Below, in pieces: positions 47,581-55,517 of a stretch of 64,000 nt of DNA. The notes under the pieces are model-generated. The model was not told the origin of the DNA. It did not search any database and worked only from the letters and a program-made list of their open reading frames with translations. Position 1 is the stretch's first letter. Every line of letters starts with the position of its first letter. This stretch comes from Myxococcales bacterium (GTDB lineage Bacteria; Myxococcota_A; Polyangia; Polyangiales; Ga0077539). The translations under genes and the position numbers were made by a program. The stretch lies in NCBI GenBank assembly GCA_013298625.1, contig JAAFIF010000030.1, forward strand, positions 1 through 64,000, read 5' to 3'.

Positions 47581-48369
47581 ATGAATGAGAGCGGTCCCTC
47601 GCGCATCCCAGGAGATACCGCGGCCCCCGAAGCCGCGCCCCAGGGTGCCCAGGGTGCTGCGAGCGAGGCTCGACCCCCGCGGCCACAGGCCCTGGACGGA
47701 GGCTCGCCGATGCACGCACCCGCCCTCGCCAACATCACGCAGCTGCACTCGTCCTCCTCGTCGCCCCAAGCGACCGCTGACGAGGGCATCCCCCCGTACG
47801 TGCGGCGCGCGCAAAATGGCGAGAGCGCAGGCTTTCGAGAGCTGTACACCCGGCACAAGCGCGACGTCTCTCGGCTCGTCCTGCGCATGATCGGGCCGCG
47901 GCCCGACCTCGAAGACGTCGTCCAAGAGGTGTTCGTGCAGGTGTTTCGCTCGCTCGCCGCGTTTCGCGCCGAGTCGCGCTTCAGCACCTGGCTGCACCGC
48001 GTGACGGTCAACGTCTCGCTCATGTACCTCCGCGCGCAGAAGTCTCGCCCGCAGCTCGGCCGCGACAGCACCGCGCCCGAACCGCCCGCGCCCGAGCAGT
48101 CGTCGCCCGCCGCGGGAGCAGCCACCGCTGAGCGCCTCCGCGCCCTCTACGCCATCCTCGATCAGATCTCCGACAAGAAGCGCGTCGTGTTCGTGCTGCA
48201 CGACCTCGAGGGCGTCGCCGCCGCAGAGATCTCCGAGATGGTCGGCGCGCCCGTGCTCACGGTGCGCACGCGGCTCTTCTACGCGCGACGCGAAGTGTAC
48301 GCGGCGATGGCCAAGGACCCCGCGCTCGACGCGATCGCACGTGAGCTCGGCCTCGAAGACGCTCGTTGA
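47581..48369 (+). CDS. ECF-type sigma factor
   Basis: 262 residues from ATG 47581; ATG 47710 would remove 43 residues of a disordered leader. Region 2 lies at about 80-155 (AQNGESAGFRELYTRH, PDLEDVVQEVFVQVFRSL, FSTWLHRVTVNVSLMYL). Region 4 is near 190-245 (ISDKKRVVFVLHDLEGVAAA, VLTVRTRLFYARREVY). It lacks regions 1.1 and 3, as expected of group 4. The N-terminal Pro/Ala/Ser extension of about 75 residues is unusual. Its stop TGA is six bases upstream of the partner gene. Confidence 0.88.
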   Translation: MNESGPSRIPGDTAAPEAAPQGAQGAASEARPPRPQALDGGSPMHAPALANITQLHSSSSSPQATADEGIPPYVRRAQNGESAGFRELYTRHKRDVSRLVLRMIGPRPDLEDVVQEVFVQVFRSLAAFRAESRFSTWLHRVTVNVSLMYLRAQKSRPQLGRDSTAPEPPAPEQSSPAAGAATAERLRALYAILDQISDKKRVVFVLHDLEGVAAAEISEMVGAPVLTVRTRLFYARREVYAAMAKDPALDAIARELGLEDAR

Positions 48370-48377
48370 GGGCTACG

Positions 48378-49937
48378 ATGACCACTGACAATCATCCGAC
48401 TGACGAAGAGCTCTTCAACGGCGATCGCGCCGCGCTCGAGCACGCCCGCGGCTGCGACGACTGTCGCGTGCGCGCGGTGCGCTTGAAGACCGGCGCCGCG
48501 CTCGTTCAGCGCGTCCGCAAGACCTCGCAGCCCGACCTCGACTGGGCTCGCGTCGACGCGATGGTCCAAGCCGCCGCCGACAAGACCGCCGAAGACTACC
48601 GCGCCGGGCGCATCCGCAAGCCCGTCGCCGTCCCGCGCTACGCCGTCGGCGGCGCATCGCTCGCGCTCGCCGCAGGAGCGCTGCTCGCCTGGCGCGCGAT
48701 GAGCGCGCAGCCATCCGTTGAAAACACGCACACGCATTCGAGCAGCGCGCCGCCCGTCGCGCAGCGCGCCGCCACGCAAGGAGGAGGCGAAGCGCCGCTG
48801 CCAGCGCTCGCGCCGTGGAGCGAGGCGCGCGTCCTTCTGGCGACGAGCGACGTCGAGCACGTCACTGCTTCGGGCGAGCGCAGCTCGCTTACGGCGCGGT
48901 CCCGCGTTCGTTCGGGCGATCGCCTCCAAGGTCGCTCTGCGCAGTCGCGGGCGCTCATCGCCGCGGCGCGCGGGCAGCGGCTCGACGCGCGGGGCGAGAC
49001 CGACGTGCGCATCGCGTCCATGGACAGCGCGGGCTCGACCGCCGAGCTCGTCCGTGGAGAAGCGCGCATCGACGTGAGCGCGGGCTCTGCCAAGCTCTCG
49101 CTCGACGCGCACGAGTGGCGGGTGGTCGCCAAGCGCGGGACCTTCGTCGCCAAGATCGAAGGCGACTCGGTGCGCGTCCGCGTGCTCTCGGGGCTCGTCG
49201 ACGTCGCGCACCGCGGAGGCGCTCCTGCGGCGCTCTCGGTCGGCAGCGAGTTCGTCTTGGACAAAAACGGCCAGCGCACCGAAGCGCCGCTCGCGCAGAC
49301 GCCGGACGCCGTGATCGACGATCGCGCGCTCGGGCTCAGCGAAGACGGAGAGACCGTCGAGCTTCCTGCGATCCCCGAAGGAGCGGAGCTCTCGATCGAC
49401 GGCAACAGCGTCGGCGCCCGCGCGCGGGTGCTGCGCGTGTCGCGCCCCGTGCGATTGCGCGCGCGTCGCGGCGGCGACGAGTGGACGCTCGAGCTCGACC
49501 CGCGTCGCGCGGCGCAGGCTGAGATCCAGTGGACGCAGAGCAGCCACGCCGTCGCAAACGCCCATGAGCCTGCCGTGCACGAGAGCGCGCCGCACGGGAC
49601 GGTGACGGTGCGTCGTCCCGCGGCGCGTCCGGCGCGCACGACGCTGACGGCCGCGACGATTCCCCCGCAGGCGATGATGGGTTTTCGCGCAGTGCAGCGG
49701 GCGCTCGGTCAGCGGGCGAGGCACTGCTTCGACGCGTGCGAGCGCAACAGCTCGTGCGGAGACACGTCGGGCATCGCGCCGGTGGTGGATTTCGACGCCG
49801 AGGGCCGCGTCGGAGCGGTGCGGCTCGAAGGCGCTCCGACGGCGCCGCTGTCGGCGTGCATCGAGCGCGAGGTGCGCGCGCTTCGGCTGCCGCTGCTCGC
49901 CAACGAGCGGGTCAACCTCGGTCGCTTCTCGCGCTGA
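48378..49937 (+). CDS. FecR-domain, zinc-binding anti-sigma-like membrane protein
   Basis: About 519 residues. ATG 48378 is preferred over TTG 48366 because GAGGG sits five bases ahead. The N-terminus has the zinc anti-sigma pattern HxxxCxxC (HARGCDDC), followed by a helix-rich region and one membrane helix near residues 95-110 (VGGASLALAAGALLAW). The periplasmic FecR part covers about 165-285 (SRVRSGDRLQGRSAQSRALI, VVAKRGTFVAKIEGDSVRVR). The last ~90 residues (VVDFDAEGRVGAVRL, SACIEREVRALRLPLL) resemble a TonB-like C-terminal domain. It should hold the ECF factor at the membrane until a signal arrives. Confidence 0.8.
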   Translation: MTTDNHPTDEELFNGDRAALEHARGCDDCRVRAVRLKTGAALVQRVRKTSQPDLDWARVDAMVQAAADKTAEDYRAGRIRKPVAVPRYAVGGASLALAAGALLAWRAMSAQPSVENTHTHSSSAPPVAQRAATQGGGEAPLPALAPWSEARVLLATSDVEHVTASGERSSLTARSRVRSGDRLQGRSAQSRALIAAARGQRLDARGETDVRIASMDSAGSTAELVRGEARIDVSAGSAKLSLDAHEWRVVAKRGTFVAKIEGDSVRVRVLSGLVDVAHRGGAPAALSVGSEFVLDKNGQRTEAPLAQTPDAVIDDRALGLSEDGETVELPAIPEGAELSIDGNSVGARARVLRVSRPVRLRARRGGDEWTLELDPRRAAQAEIQWTQSSHAVANAHEPAVHESAPHGTVTVRRPAARPARTTLTAATIPPQAMMGFRAVQRALGQRARHCFDACERNSSCGDTSGIAPVVDFDAEGRVGAVRLEGAPTAPLSACIEREVRALRLPLLANERVNLGRFSR

Positions 49938-49940
49938 GCG

Positions 49941-51119
49941 TCACTGCGCGGCGAGCAGCGCGTACGGGGGAAGCCCCATGGCGATCGGCGCGGTGTTCAT
50001 CCGCTGCCCGGTCTGCGCGTCGAACACGACGATGCCCGACGGTCGGCCCGACTCCGAGCCGCGGTCGCCGATGTACACGCGCCCGTCGTTGCCGAGGATC
50101 GGCGCGGTGAGCGCGTACTCGGGCACCTCGAGCCACGTCCGCGCGACGGCGTTGCGCGAGCGAGACCACTCGATCAAGCGCGTGGCGGCGACGGCCATCT
50201 CGTCGTTGGGCGCCGGTTCGGTGATGGTCACGATGAGCACGCGATCGGCGTCGAGCCAGAGGACGTGCAGGGGATTGCCTCGCAGCGCTCGCTCGTCGGC
50301 GAAGGTGTGCGTGACCTGCATCGTTCGCGCGTCGAGGGCGACCACGGCGCCGTCGCCGACGGTGCGCAGCGACCCGGCACACGGAATCAAGATCACGTCC
50401 CCCCGCACGTCGACTTGCCCGAACGGGTTCGCCAAGGGCAGCTCGATCGCGTCCACCGCGGGCGTCGCTGGGTCTGCGTCGATCAGCGTGAGCGTGCTCG
50501 GGTCGACGACCGCGACCGCCCCTGCGCGCGGGGCGTCGAGCCGCGCTGCGTCCCAGCGCTGCAGCGTGACGAAGGCTCGGCCTGCGGCGGCGACGACCGC
50601 GTACGGAGCGGCGCGCGGCGCGCCCCTGGCGAGCGCGTCGAGCGAGACGTGTCCCACGACGCGACGGGTCTCGACGTCGAGCACCCCGAGCGACGAGCCG
50701 TCGTTGCGAGAGAACAGCCCGCGCGTCGCGTCGAGCGCGAGGTAGCCGCGCACGTTGGCCGACTCGCCTTCGCGGGCGCGGGGGCTCTCGGCGCCGCCCT
50801 CGCGCACGAGCGCGCCGTGCTCGCCCGGGCGAAACACGATCATCTCGTCGCTGCCGTTGAGGACGTAGCCCATCGCGATGATGCGCTCGCCGTGCCGCGC
50901 GAGGACCGTGTCGCTTGTCACCGTGTCAAGCGCGTTGCGCGTGCAGCTTGTCTCGGTCGCGAGCGAGCAGAGCTCTCCGCTGAAGTAGTTGCTGGTCGAG
51001 ACCCACACGCGTGCGCGAGGAGTGGTCGAAGGACACTCGCCCGACGGTGGTGTTGGCGGCGCGCTGCACGAGAGCGCGCCGAGCGCGGTGAGGGTCGTCA
51101 GCGTGCGTCGGAGGTCCAC
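49941..51119 (-). CDS. Beta-propeller lipoprotein partner of the TonB receptor
   Basis: 392 residues from GTG 51119. The signal peptide ends in LGALSCSA, a lipobox. Several blade-like repeats follow (YLALDATRGLFSRNDGSSLG, GAVAVVDPSTLTLIDADP, GAVVALDARTMQVTHTF, GIVVFDAQTGQRM), matching YncE-like propellers. Its 5' end overlaps the 3' end of the TonB receptor gene by 22 bases, so the two are one operon and the lipoprotein may cap or feed the receptor. Confidence 0.75.
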   Translation of the reverse strand: MDLRRTLTTLTALGALSCSAPPTPPSGECPSTTPRARVWVSTSNYFSGELCSLATETSCTRNALDTVTSDTVLARHGERIIAMGYVLNGSDEMIVFRPGEHGALVREGGAESPRAREGESANVRGYLALDATRGLFSRNDGSSLGVLDVETRRVVGHVSLDALARGAPRAAPYAVVAAAGRAFVTLQRWDAARLDAPRAGAVAVVDPSTLTLIDADPATPAVDAIELPLANPFGQVDVRGDVILIPCAGSLRTVGDGAVVALDARTMQVTHTFADERALRGNPLHVLWLDADRVLIVTITEPAPNDEMAVAATRLIEWSRSRNAVARTWLEVPEYALTAPILGNDGRVYIGDRGSESGRPSGIVVFDAQTGQRMNTAPIAMGLPPYALLAAQ

Positions 51120-53077
51120 GACAACGAGAGGTACACCCCTCGCGACGGCAATGGAAATCCCGCGAAGTCCGACACCGCGAGCCGCTCGAAGCGACCTCCG
51201 GGCCGAGGCGACAAGCCCTCGCGCACGTCGAGCAGATTCGTCCCCTGCACGTCGATCGAGAGCCCGCGAACCAAGGGAATCTCCGCTCCGATCGACGCTC
51301 CGAGCAGCAGTCTCGCCGGCGACTCATACAGGTTGGCGCTGTCGAAGAAGATCCCGCTCACGCCCGAGCCGTCGATCGACGCGCGCAGCCATCGCCAGCG
51401 GCCGTCGGCGCGGAGGTACACGTCGTGCTCGGGGATGTTGGGGATGCGTCGGCCGCTCGTGACGCCCGGCGTTCGCTGCGCGCCGTAGGTGTACGCGTAG
51501 CTCGCGGTCAGCGAGAGCCACGGGCCGATCGAGACGCGCGCAGAGGACTCGACGCCGAGCACGTCTGCGCCCTGCAGGTTGAACGCCTTCAGCGCGAGCG
51601 CGCTCGTTCGCGTGAGCACGATCAAGCGCTGGGCGCTGCGCGCGAAGCCGCCCACTTCGATGCGCGCGCGGACCGATCTCCAGGCGAGCGTCGCGATCGC
51701 GGCCGCGTCCACCGTGGCGCTGCTCTCGTTTTCGAGCGTCGAGTTCGAGCGGACGAACTCACCCAGGCCGTACAGCTCGATCAGCGACGGAGCGCGCTCG
51801 AGGATCGAGGCGCCCGCGCGAACAGCGAGCCACGATGCGGGGGACCATCGAAGCGCGACGCGCGGCGAGGAGAGGGCACGGGCGCGAGGTGCTCCGCGGA
51901 GCTCGGGGCGATCGTCGACGAGGTCGAAGCCCATTCCGCCGCTGAATTCTAGGGACGAGAGGGGCTGCGCTCGAAACTCGATCCCGGCGAGGACGCTCGT
52001 CCTGTTGGCGCGCGCAGCGCCCACCGAGGCTCCTCCGTCGCTCGTCTCGTAGCGGTCGTACCGCGCGCGCAGCACTGCTTCGACGACGAGCGAGCCCTCG
52101 CGCACCGTGGCGTTGGCGCCGGACTCCACCGCGAACCCGCTGCTCGCTGCGCCCGCCGCAGAGACCTCGCCCAGCGGATCGCCAAACGAATCGCGCCGCC
52201 ACTGCACAGACGCGAACGGCTCGACCCGCAACGAGCCTCGTCGCAGCACCGCGAAGAGCCGCGAGAGCCATCGCCCCTGCGCCATGTACGGCCGTCGGTA
52301 CTGCAGCGAACCGGGGCCTGGTTGGCCGGCCCATCGCGCATCTCCGAGCGCTTGTACGCACACGACGCCGACGCACGCGCGCAGCAGGGCGTCGAGCGCG
52401 TCGCCGCCTGCGTTGGCGCGGACGCGATCGCGTCGATCGTCGTCGGCGAACGACGGCGTGGCGTTGTCGTCGAAGAAGAGAAAGTCGCCGTTGGTTCCGC
52501 GGTACGAGAGCGCGACGAGCCCGCGGACGACCCTGCCTCCGCTCGCGAACGCGCTCGCGCGCCGCTGCGCAAACGAGCCGCCGCCAGCGCTGACCCAGGC
52601 TTCTCCGCGCGCGGTGGCGTCGCGCGTGTGCAGCTCGATCACGCCGCCGACGCCCTGCAGTCCGAGCCTGAGCGGGCCCGCGCCACGGTACACATCGGCC
52701 CGCGAAAACGCTGACGGAGGCAGCTGCGAGAGGTCTACGGTCGGCGCGAACGCGTCGTTGAGCACGACGCCGTCGACGGCCACGGTGACCTGCGCCGAGG
52801 GCGCGCCGCGCATCGCGACGAACGCCGGCGCGAGCCCGTCGCCGGTCGAGCGCGGGTGCACCGACGGCGCTTCGTCGAGCAACGGCGCGAGCGACGGCGC
52901 GTTGCGACCGCGGTCGGTGAGGTCGATCACCGTTCCTGTGCGCGTGGAGTCCTCGACGTCGCGTCGCGCGGCGCGCACGGGGTCTGCGCGCACCGTCGCT
53001 CCCTCGCGCTCTTGCGCGCGCGCGGGCGCAGCGACGAGCGAGCAGAGAGCGAGTGTGATCAGCGCGGAGCGACGCAC
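51098..53077 (-). CDS. TonB-dependent outer-membrane receptor
   Basis: 659 residues from GTG 53077. Signal peptide (LITLALCSLVAAPARAQ) and plug domain at about 40-160 (LDEAPSVHPRSTGDGLAPAF, AVDGVVLNDAF, VYRGAGPLRLGLQGVGGVIE). The rest is a 22-strand-like barrel with aromatic-ended strands, ending with VYLSLSWTSDAR. No Cys. No TonB box is obvious. Substrate could be cobalamin, siderophore, glycan or metal; the small size suits BtuB-like receptors. Confidence 0.88.
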   Translation of the reverse strand: MRRSALITLALCSLVAAPARAQEREGATVRADPVRAARRDVEDSTRTGTVIDLTDRGRNAPSLAPLLDEAPSVHPRSTGDGLAPAFVAMRGAPSAQVTVAVDGVVLNDAFAPTVDLSQLPPSAFSRADVYRGAGPLRLGLQGVGGVIELHTRDATARGEAWVSAGGGSFAQRRASAFASGGRVVRGLVALSYRGTNGDFLFFDDNATPSFADDDRRDRVRANAGGDALDALLRACVGVVCVQALGDARWAGQPGPGSLQYRRPYMAQGRWLSRLFAVLRRGSLRVEPFASVQWRRDSFGDPLGEVSAAGAASSGFAVESGANATVREGSLVVEAVLRARYDRYETSDGGASVGAARANRTSVLAGIEFRAQPLSSLEFSGGMGFDLVDDRPELRGAPRARALSSPRVALRWSPASWLAVRAGASILERAPSLIELYGLGEFVRSNSTLENESSATVDAAAIATLAWRSVRARIEVGGFARSAQRLIVLTRTSALALKAFNLQGADVLGVESSARVSIGPWLSLTASYAYTYGAQRTPGVTSGRRIPNIPEHDVYLRADGRWRWLRASIDGSGVSGIFFDSANLYESPARLLLGASIGAEIPLVRGLSIDVQGTNLLDVREGLSPRPGGRFERLAVSDFAGFPLPSRGVYLSLSWTSDAR

Positions 53078-53144
53078 GCGCGACGGTGATACACCGTGCG
53101 GGTGGCGCTGGGCACCCGGCTCGCGACGCCGGCGCCGAAGCCGC

Positions 53145-53963
53145 TCAGTTCAACGGCCGCCCGTCGCTCTTCGCGCGCTCGATCGCCGCCTGGATGCGCG
53201 GCGCGTCGCTGGCGTTCGGCGCGAGCTCGACGTAGCGCCGAAGGTCGCTCGCCGCGCTCTCGTTCGCCCCGAGCGCGAGCGCGTGCAGCCCGCGGTCGCG
53301 CACCCGCTCGGGCCGCCCGTCGAGCTCGAAGAGGCGATCGCACACGAGCATCGCGTGCGCGTGCTCTCCGCGCGAGCTGTAGATCGCGTCGAGGTTGGTG
53401 AGCATGCGCGTCGCGATTGCTCGGTTGTCGACAGCCACGAGGTGCTGCGGCGTGACGCTCGCGCGCGGGCCAAGCGACCGTCGGATGAGTCGCTCGAGCG
53501 CGGCGGCGTCCAGCGTTTGGCCGCGGTTGAACGGGTCCACCAGCACTCCGTCGTCGCCGCCGATTCGCCCGAGAAAATGCCCAGGAAACCCCACCCCCTC
53601 GACGCGTACCCCCACGCGCGCGCCCACCGCGATGAGCACCACCGCGAGCGTGATCGGGATGCCTCGTCGCCGCTCGATCACGCGGTGGATGAAGCTGTTT
53701 TGCGGGTCGTAGTAGCGCTCTTCGTCGCCGCGAAATCCGAGCGTCGAGTAGCAGTGCGCCGTGAGCGCGCTCGCGCGCTGCCGAGGGTCGGTGAGGCGCT
53801 GCATCCTCGCGCGCAGCGGCTCGGCCAACGCGTCGAGCGCGGCGTCGAGCGCTGGCCACGCGAGGTCCGCGTAGAAGTCCGCAGCGATGGCGCAAGCGAC
53901 GCGCTCGACGGGCGTCTCGGGATCGTCGATCAGTGCAGACAGGGCGCTCAACGCTGCGCTCAC
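53145..53963 (-). CDS. SirB1-like transglutaminase/TPR protein
   Basis: 272 residues. The SirB1 signature is clear: NSFIHRVIERRRGIPITLAV and VEGVGFPGHFLGRIG, followed by VDPFNRGQ. These match the transglutaminase-like fold of SirB1, although the active-site Cys is not obvious. The C-terminal part (about 175-260) has TPR-type helices (RMLTNLDAIYSSRGEHAHAM). The role in SirB1 relatives is unclear. Confidence 0.82.
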   Translation of the reverse strand: MSAALSALSALIDDPETPVERVACAIAADFYADLAWPALDAALDALAEPLRARMQRLTDPRQRASALTAHCYSTLGFRGDEERYYDPQNSFIHRVIERRRGIPITLAVVLIAVGARVGVRVEGVGFPGHFLGRIGGDDGVLVDPFNRGQTLDAAALERLIRRSLGPRASVTPQHLVAVDNRAIATRMLTNLDAIYSSRGEHAHAMLVCDRLFELDGRPERVRDRGLHALALGANESAASDLRRYVELAPNASDAPRIQAAIERAKSDGRPLN

Positions 53964-53992
53964 TTCATGGTGTGGGTTGAATTTGTGGGTGT

Positions 53993-54039
53993 AAAAATGG
54001 CGAACGCCCCGCGGCGGAGAGTCCGGCCAGCGGGGCGTT
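53993..54039 (-). terminator. Factor-independent terminator of the family A lipoprotein
   Basis: AACGCCCCGC (54003-54012) and GCGGGGCGTT (54030-54039) form a perfect 10-base stem. Read on the minus strand, it is followed by TTTTT (53993-53997). It lies 41 bases beyond the stop at 54080. Confidence 0.8.
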
Positions 54040-54079
54040 GGATGCTACGCGAAGGCGCGCAGCGCGGCGGAGGTGTCGA

Positions 54080-55222
54080 TCAGCCGCGGGGCGCGCCGGC
54101 GTCGCTGCCGGACGAAGCGCCGCAGGTGCCAGCGCCACGCGCGGCGACGGACGCAGCGGCGGTCGTTGCGGGCACGAGCGAGAAGCCGAGGCCGACGCCG
54201 ATGCCGCCGAAGCGCGGGGGCATCGCGGCGGTCATGCGGCAGATGCCCATCTCTTCGATGTCGACGAAGCCGCCGATGATCGTCGAGGCCTGCATCTCGA
54301 AGTCCGGCGCGAGGGCGCGGATGGTGGTGAGCAGCTGGCTGCCGTTGAACGAGCCGCCGAGGTTGCCGCCCGTGCCGCCGGCCGCGGTCAGGTTGACGCG
54401 GAGCTGGGCGTTGGTGAGCGTGAGGTTCACGCGGGCGCCCATGATCTCGGGCAGCGGCAGGGGGAACATGCCGGGCGCGGTGACCTGCAAGCGGCCGCCG
54501 ACGATGCGGCCGGGGAAGGTGATCTTGGCGGTCTCGATGTCCGACGCGGTGTTGAGCGAGTCGGCGGCGATGGCGTACTCGCGGCCGCCCGCGACGTTGT
54601 CGCAGCCGGTCGTGAAGGTCGGGTACGCGTTGTAGACCTTGACCGTGACGCTGTCGTCGTCGGTGAGGCTGTTGACGTCGGTGATGCGGACGATGAGCGA
54701 GATCTTGTTCTGATTGATCTGCGAGCTCAGCTCCGAGCGGATGCCCATCGGAAACGAAGCGCTCGCAGCGGCTTCGATCGCGTCGAGGATGCCGGGGAGC
54801 TGGTTGTCGACGCCGCCGCGGCAGCCCGCGCCGGGCGCGCACGAAGCCGTCGCCGAGCCGCACTGGCCGGTGGCGCTCATCCACATGCCCATGGGGCAGT
54901 TCTGGCTCTGGTCGAGCATCGAGGGCTGGTCGGGCTTGTCGCAGGAGTTGGGCGTGTCGGGCAGCTCGCCTTCGCTGTTGACCGAGAAGCGATTGTCCAG
55001 GTTGAAGCCTGCCACCGGCGAGTTCGAGTCCGCGGGGGTCATGTCGACCGTGAGCGCGCTGATCACGAACGTGTACGTCTGTCCGCCACCGCCGCCGCCG
55101 CCGTCGGTCGGCGTGCTGCTGTCCGGCTGCGAGCCGCCGTCGGGGTTGTTCACCGGGCCGCCACAGCCAACGAGGCCGATGAGAGCGCCAGCAGTCGCGA
55201 GGGTGAGAATTCGCTTGGTCAT
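54080..55222 (-). CDS. Lipoprotein, third member of family A
   Basis: 380 residues from ATG 55222 with CAGGAG ten bases ahead. Lipobox LIGLVGCGG. A Gly/Asp/Ser-rich linker with 'GGGGGGG' follows. The body has GFNLDNRF, GCRGGVDNQLPGILDAIEA, NKISLIVRITDV and DDDSVTVKV. These line up in order with the two lipoproteins at 15.8-18.1 kb, though identity is low. The C-terminal region is rich in Gly/Ala and has ICRMTA. It is probably surface-exposed. The downstream terminator and an upstream promoter make it a single-gene unit. Confidence 0.75.
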   Translation of the reverse strand: MTKRILTLATAGALIGLVGCGGPVNNPDGGSQPDSSTPTDGGGGGGGQTYTFVISALTVDMTPADSNSPVAGFNLDNRFSVNSEGELPDTPNSCDKPDQPSMLDQSQNCPMGMWMSATGQCGSATASCAPGAGCRGGVDNQLPGILDAIEAAASASFPMGIRSELSSQINQNKISLIVRITDVNSLTDDDSVTVKVYNAYPTFTTGCDNVAGGREYAIAADSLNTASDIETAKITFPGRIVGGRLQVTAPGMFPLPLPEIMGARVNLTLTNAQLRVNLTAAGGTGGNLGGSFNGSQLLTTIRALAPDFEMQASTIIGGFVDIEEMGICRMTAAMPPRFGGIGVGLGFSLVPATTAAASVAARGAGTCGASSGSDAGAPRG

Positions 55223-55296
55223 GAAGAGAAACTCCTGTTCGAACGGTGCGCTCGTTGAGCGAGGCGAAGGGTGTGCGCGAAGCGCGAGGCGTCGCT

Positions 55297-55325
55297 TAGG
55301 TACCACCGGAAAAAATCGCGCTCAA
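55297..55325 (-). promoter_or_regulatory. Putative promoter of the family A lipoprotein
   Basis: Read on the minus strand, TTGAGC (55325-55320) and TACCTA (55302-55297) are spaced by 17 bases. It lies about 75 bases upstream of the lipoprotein start. Found by eye. Confidence 0.45.
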
Positions 55326-55403
55326 GCGGTTCGCATGGTTCCGCTGTCGGACAGGACACGGATGTCACACGGGCATTGCGCGGGGGTCCGGCGCGACGGA
55401 GGC

Positions 55404-55421
55404 AATGAACCGTCGTTCATT
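55404..55421. promoter_or_regulatory. Palindrome AATGAAC-CGTC-GTTCATT upstream of dnaE
   Basis: Perfect seven-base arms with a four-base spacer. The core GAAC-N4-GTTC is identical in form to the SOS box used by Gram-positive LexA, but also fits TetR-type operators. It is 96 bases upstream of the dnaE start and about 180 bases upstream of the divergent lipoprotein. Confidence 0.5.
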
Positions 55422-55517
55422 CAACGGGTTTGCTCTGGAGCTCCGGGACAGACGTCGCGGTGAGTTCTGTCACTTTCGTGATCGCGGGGGCCCGGCCATG
55501 GTACCCGCGGAGGACCG

